This document shows positions 46,466 to 48,006 of a stretch of DNA of 48,006 nucleotides, piece by piece. Positions within the stretch are counted from its first letter, which is position 1. The number at the start of each line of letters is the position of its first letter. This stretch comes from an uncultured Bacilli bacterium. GTDB taxonomy: Bacteria; Bacillota_I; Bacilli_A; RF39; UBA660. Made by a program: the position numbers and the translations under genes. The DNA lies in contig CALVUM010000005.1 of NCBI GenBank assembly GCA_944363605.1, positions 1 through 48,006 on the forward strand. Direction: 5' to 3'. Under the pieces are notes generated by a model. The model was not told the DNA's origin and did no database searches. It saw only the letters and a program-made list of their open reading frames with translations.

Positions 46466-46772
46466 TTTTTCACCTCCTGAATCATTTTCTGTGATAAAAC
46501 TTCTAATTAAATTATAGCTTAAATCTCAAATAATTACTATAATATTACAAAAATAGCTAAAAATTATACTATAACAGGATATGGGAATACACCACGAAAT
46601 TTTAAACAGCTTAGTTTTTAAGACCTTTTGAACTTTGTAGTTGCACCATCAACCATTTTTGCACTTGCAAAAACAACTATTTATTATCTTCTAAAAGTTG
46701 ACATTGTTTTAAAATATTATGTTATCACTTATAGTATATAAGTTCTTAATCAACCTTTTTTCAACTACATGA
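46466..46772. other. 307-bp gap between RhuM and phosphoesterase genes
   Basis: AT-rich with no ORF or obvious terminator. On the minus strand, near 46511-46516, TATAAT could be a -10 for the RhuM-GNAT genes, but no clear -35 is seen. TTTTTGCACTTGCAAAAAC near 46658-46676 is a short self-complementary stretch. Confidence 0.4.
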
Positions 46773-47465
46773 CTATTTAAACTTTTCTATATTATGAAAC
46801 ATAAAGATTATTTTATCAATTTCTTTATCAGTATGATAATGACCACAATACCATAAATCATAATCTACATTTGCTTCTATCTCATCTAAGAAGTATTCTG
46901 TAGAATTATCAACTGTACTTTGATCAATTCCCTCTAAAAACATTTCTCTTGGTAAACATTTATATGGACAAGTATGTGATAATATAACATCAATTTTATT
47001 ATCAAAATCTTTTAATACCTTTTTAACTTTATTTTTTATCTTAGTATTTGGTTGTTCACTTTCATACCAATTATATCCGTGAGCTAATCTAAAATATTTA
47101 TCCACACTATAAGCTCCTCCTATTACTAAAACTTTATGATTGTTAAAATCATATACTTCACCATCTTTAGCAAATAATATATTTGGATAATCTTCTTCAT
47201 AATATACAATTCCATTATGAAATTTTTTGGTTTTATAAGACTCAATATTTTCTGGTCTTTCTTCGTGATTACCATGAATACAAAAAAATGTTATTGGATA
47301 TTGTGATAGGCTATTTTTAAGAATATAATCTTTATCACTCGCATAATAATTTATTCCTGAATCTCCTAATACAATCAATGTATCTTCTAAAGTAGTTTCA
47401 TTAGCATAACAAAAATGAAATACCTCTCTAAAATCTGCATGTTTATCACCAGTTATATAAATCAT
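46773..47465 (-). CDS. Calcineurin-like metallophosphoesterase
   Basis: A 230-residue protein with the metallophosphatase motifs GDKHAD, GDSGINY, GNHEERPE, SHTCPYK and GHYHTDK, all in order, holding a dinuclear metal site. It is probably a cytoplasmic nuclease or phosphatase; the substrate cannot be told. GGTGGTGAG precedes ATG 47465. It is the first cargo gene of the insertion, and its start lies 127 bp inside the right inverted repeat. Confidence 0.88.
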   Translation of the reverse strand: MIYITGDKHADFREVFHFCYANETTLEDTLIVLGDSGINYYASDKDYILKNSLSQYPITFFCIHGNHEERPENIESYKTKKFHNGIVYYEEDYPNILFAKDGEVYDFNNHKVLVIGGAYSVDKYFRLAHGYNWYESEQPNTKIKNKVKKVLKDFDNKIDVILSHTCPYKCLPREMFLEGIDQSTVDNSTEYFLDEIEANVDYDLWYCGHYHTDKEIDKIIFMFHNIEKFK

Positions 47466-47528
47466 TTGTTATCTCACCACCTATAACATTATATCGCATA
47501 AAAATTTCTTTTTCAGCGTTATTTAAGT

Positions 47529-47558
47529 AAAAAAAGATTTTCTATCTTAGTTAGAAAA
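47529..47558 (-). terminator. Terminator at the end of the truncated Fic gene
   Basis: TTTTCTA (47538-47544) pairs with TAGAAAA (47552-47558). Read on the minus strand it is followed by a run of T, and the TAA of the truncated Fic frame lies in the loop. Confidence 0.65.
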
Positions 47559-48006
47559 CCCTAGTTTATAAGCATTTTGAGGGTATGTCGCATTTTTGAC
47601 TAAGGGTTCATTTCCATCACTAAATGGATGTATTCTTTCAAATCTAAAATGAAAATCGACAATATCTTCTAATGTTATATTCGTTTTAGAATTATATTCA
47701 GTTAATAATTCTTCTATTTCTTTTTCTACATTTTCTGGTGCAGTGGTATTAATAACATTGACTACGCCAATTATATTAGGAACAACTTTAAATCCACCAA
47801 CATTATATCTAGGATTTTCCTCATCACTAGTATTTCTCTTTAAAATCTTATTCATTTCAATTATCATATCTTTTGTTAATATTTCATCAACTTTATCTAA
47901 CATATAATCAAATAATTTAAAATGATTTTTAGATTCAGTTAGATCATCTAACTTAATTAAATCATCATTTTTAGGAATAAAAGATGATGTAACAAATATT
48001 GCTTCA
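47547..48006 (-). pseudogene. Fic-family gene, N-terminal part missing at window end, truncated by insertion
   Basis: An open frame enters from beyond 48006 on the minus strand and runs to TAA 47547-47549. It carries the Fic domain up to its active site (ESKNHFKLFDYMLDKVDEIL, NVGGFKVVPNIIG, LEDIVDFHFRFERIHPFSDGN). The catalytic His in HPFSDGN is present, but GRxGR is replaced by 20 codons from the insertion (EPLVKNATYPQNAYKLGFSN). Fic proteins AMPylate target proteins, and loss of the GR-binding helix should abolish this. The rest of the domain is at 44707-44952. Confidence 0.85.

Larger units (their letters stand above)
44922..47626. mobile_element. 2.7-kb insertion in a Fic gene, with inverted and direct repeats but no recombinase
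   Basis: An 18-bp direct repeat, CATTTCCATCTCTAAATG (44922-44939) and CATTTCCATCACTAAATG (47609-47626), flanks the insertion with 17/18 identity. Three bases inside lie perfect 14-bp inverted repeats, CCTTAGTCAAAAAT (44943-44956) and ATTTTTGACTAAGG (47592-47605). Between them are three minus-strand genes: a metallophosphoesterase, a RhuM-family protein and a GNAT enzyme. No transposase, integrase or resolvase is present. The direct repeat is the Fic coding sequence for PFSDGN, and deletion between the repeats would restore HPFSDGNGRVGRII in frame. This suggests a non-autonomous cargo element mobilised in trans. Confidence 0.75.

Overview
The window reads as a very AT-rich Bacillota chromosome using the standard bacterial code (TGA is a stop, for example at the end of the ATPase gene at 2867-2869). 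Spo0A and the spore-coat protein GerQ imply a spore-forming ancestry. The gene order rpsF-ssb-rpsR-rplI-dnaC, and the sets yycJ-rlmH, ftsE-ftsX-M23 peptidase, whiA, gap, pgk-tpi, gpmI and pcrA-ligA, fit a gut-type Bacilli/Erysipelotrichia-like lineage. This placement is inference from gene content only. No tRNA, rRNA or CRISPR array was seen.

Layout. 1-3180: a transposon unit with a zinc-ribbon DUF6431-type protein, a D,D-35-E integrase-type transposase, an AAA ATPase and a small ORF. 3190-6526: four overlapping unrecognised genes, the first carrying a 12-G tract in its fifth to tenth codons. 6569-10433: replication and ribosome genes behind a structured leader, with a HipA-like kinase gene inserted. 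10457-15828: a probably frameshifted gene, a LysM-G5-M23 wall peptidase, yycJ, rlmH, ung, a LemA-type gene on the other strand and a second metallo-beta-lactamase-fold hydrolase. 15829-18867: an accessory island with a Fic N-terminal stump, a Sel1-repeat protein, a small ORF and an AbiE toxin-antitoxin pair under a promoter embedded in an 18-bp-arm palindrome. 18868-29454: gerQ, yitT, ftsEX with its likely M23 hydrolase partner, whiA, clpP, a nucleoside kinase, gap and an ABC exporter. 29573-31535: a broken WG-repeat gene made of fourteen 102-bp units. 31600-37736: pgk, tpiA, spo0A, an IS4-like insertion and gpmI. 37976-44430: a beta-helix-like surface protein, pcrA, a nucleotidyltransferase and ligA.

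The end of the window (44707-48006, minus strand) is the most unusual part. A Fic-family gene is cut inside the codons of its catalytic HPFxDGNGR motif by about 2.7 kb of DNA. That DNA carries a metallophosphoesterase, a RhuM-family protein and a GNAT acetyltransferase. It is bounded by perfect 14-bp inverted repeats and then by an 18-bp direct repeat (17/18), and it contains no visible transposase or recombinase. Deletion between the direct repeats would restore an in-frame Fic protein.

A second long-range oddity is a 46-bp sequence (42/46 identical) present in inverted orientation at 3130-3175, at the end of the first transposon, and at 37746-37791, behind gpmI. It brackets about 34.6 kb of housekeeping genes. 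The only two long G tracts noticed in the window lie within about 50 bp of these two copies.
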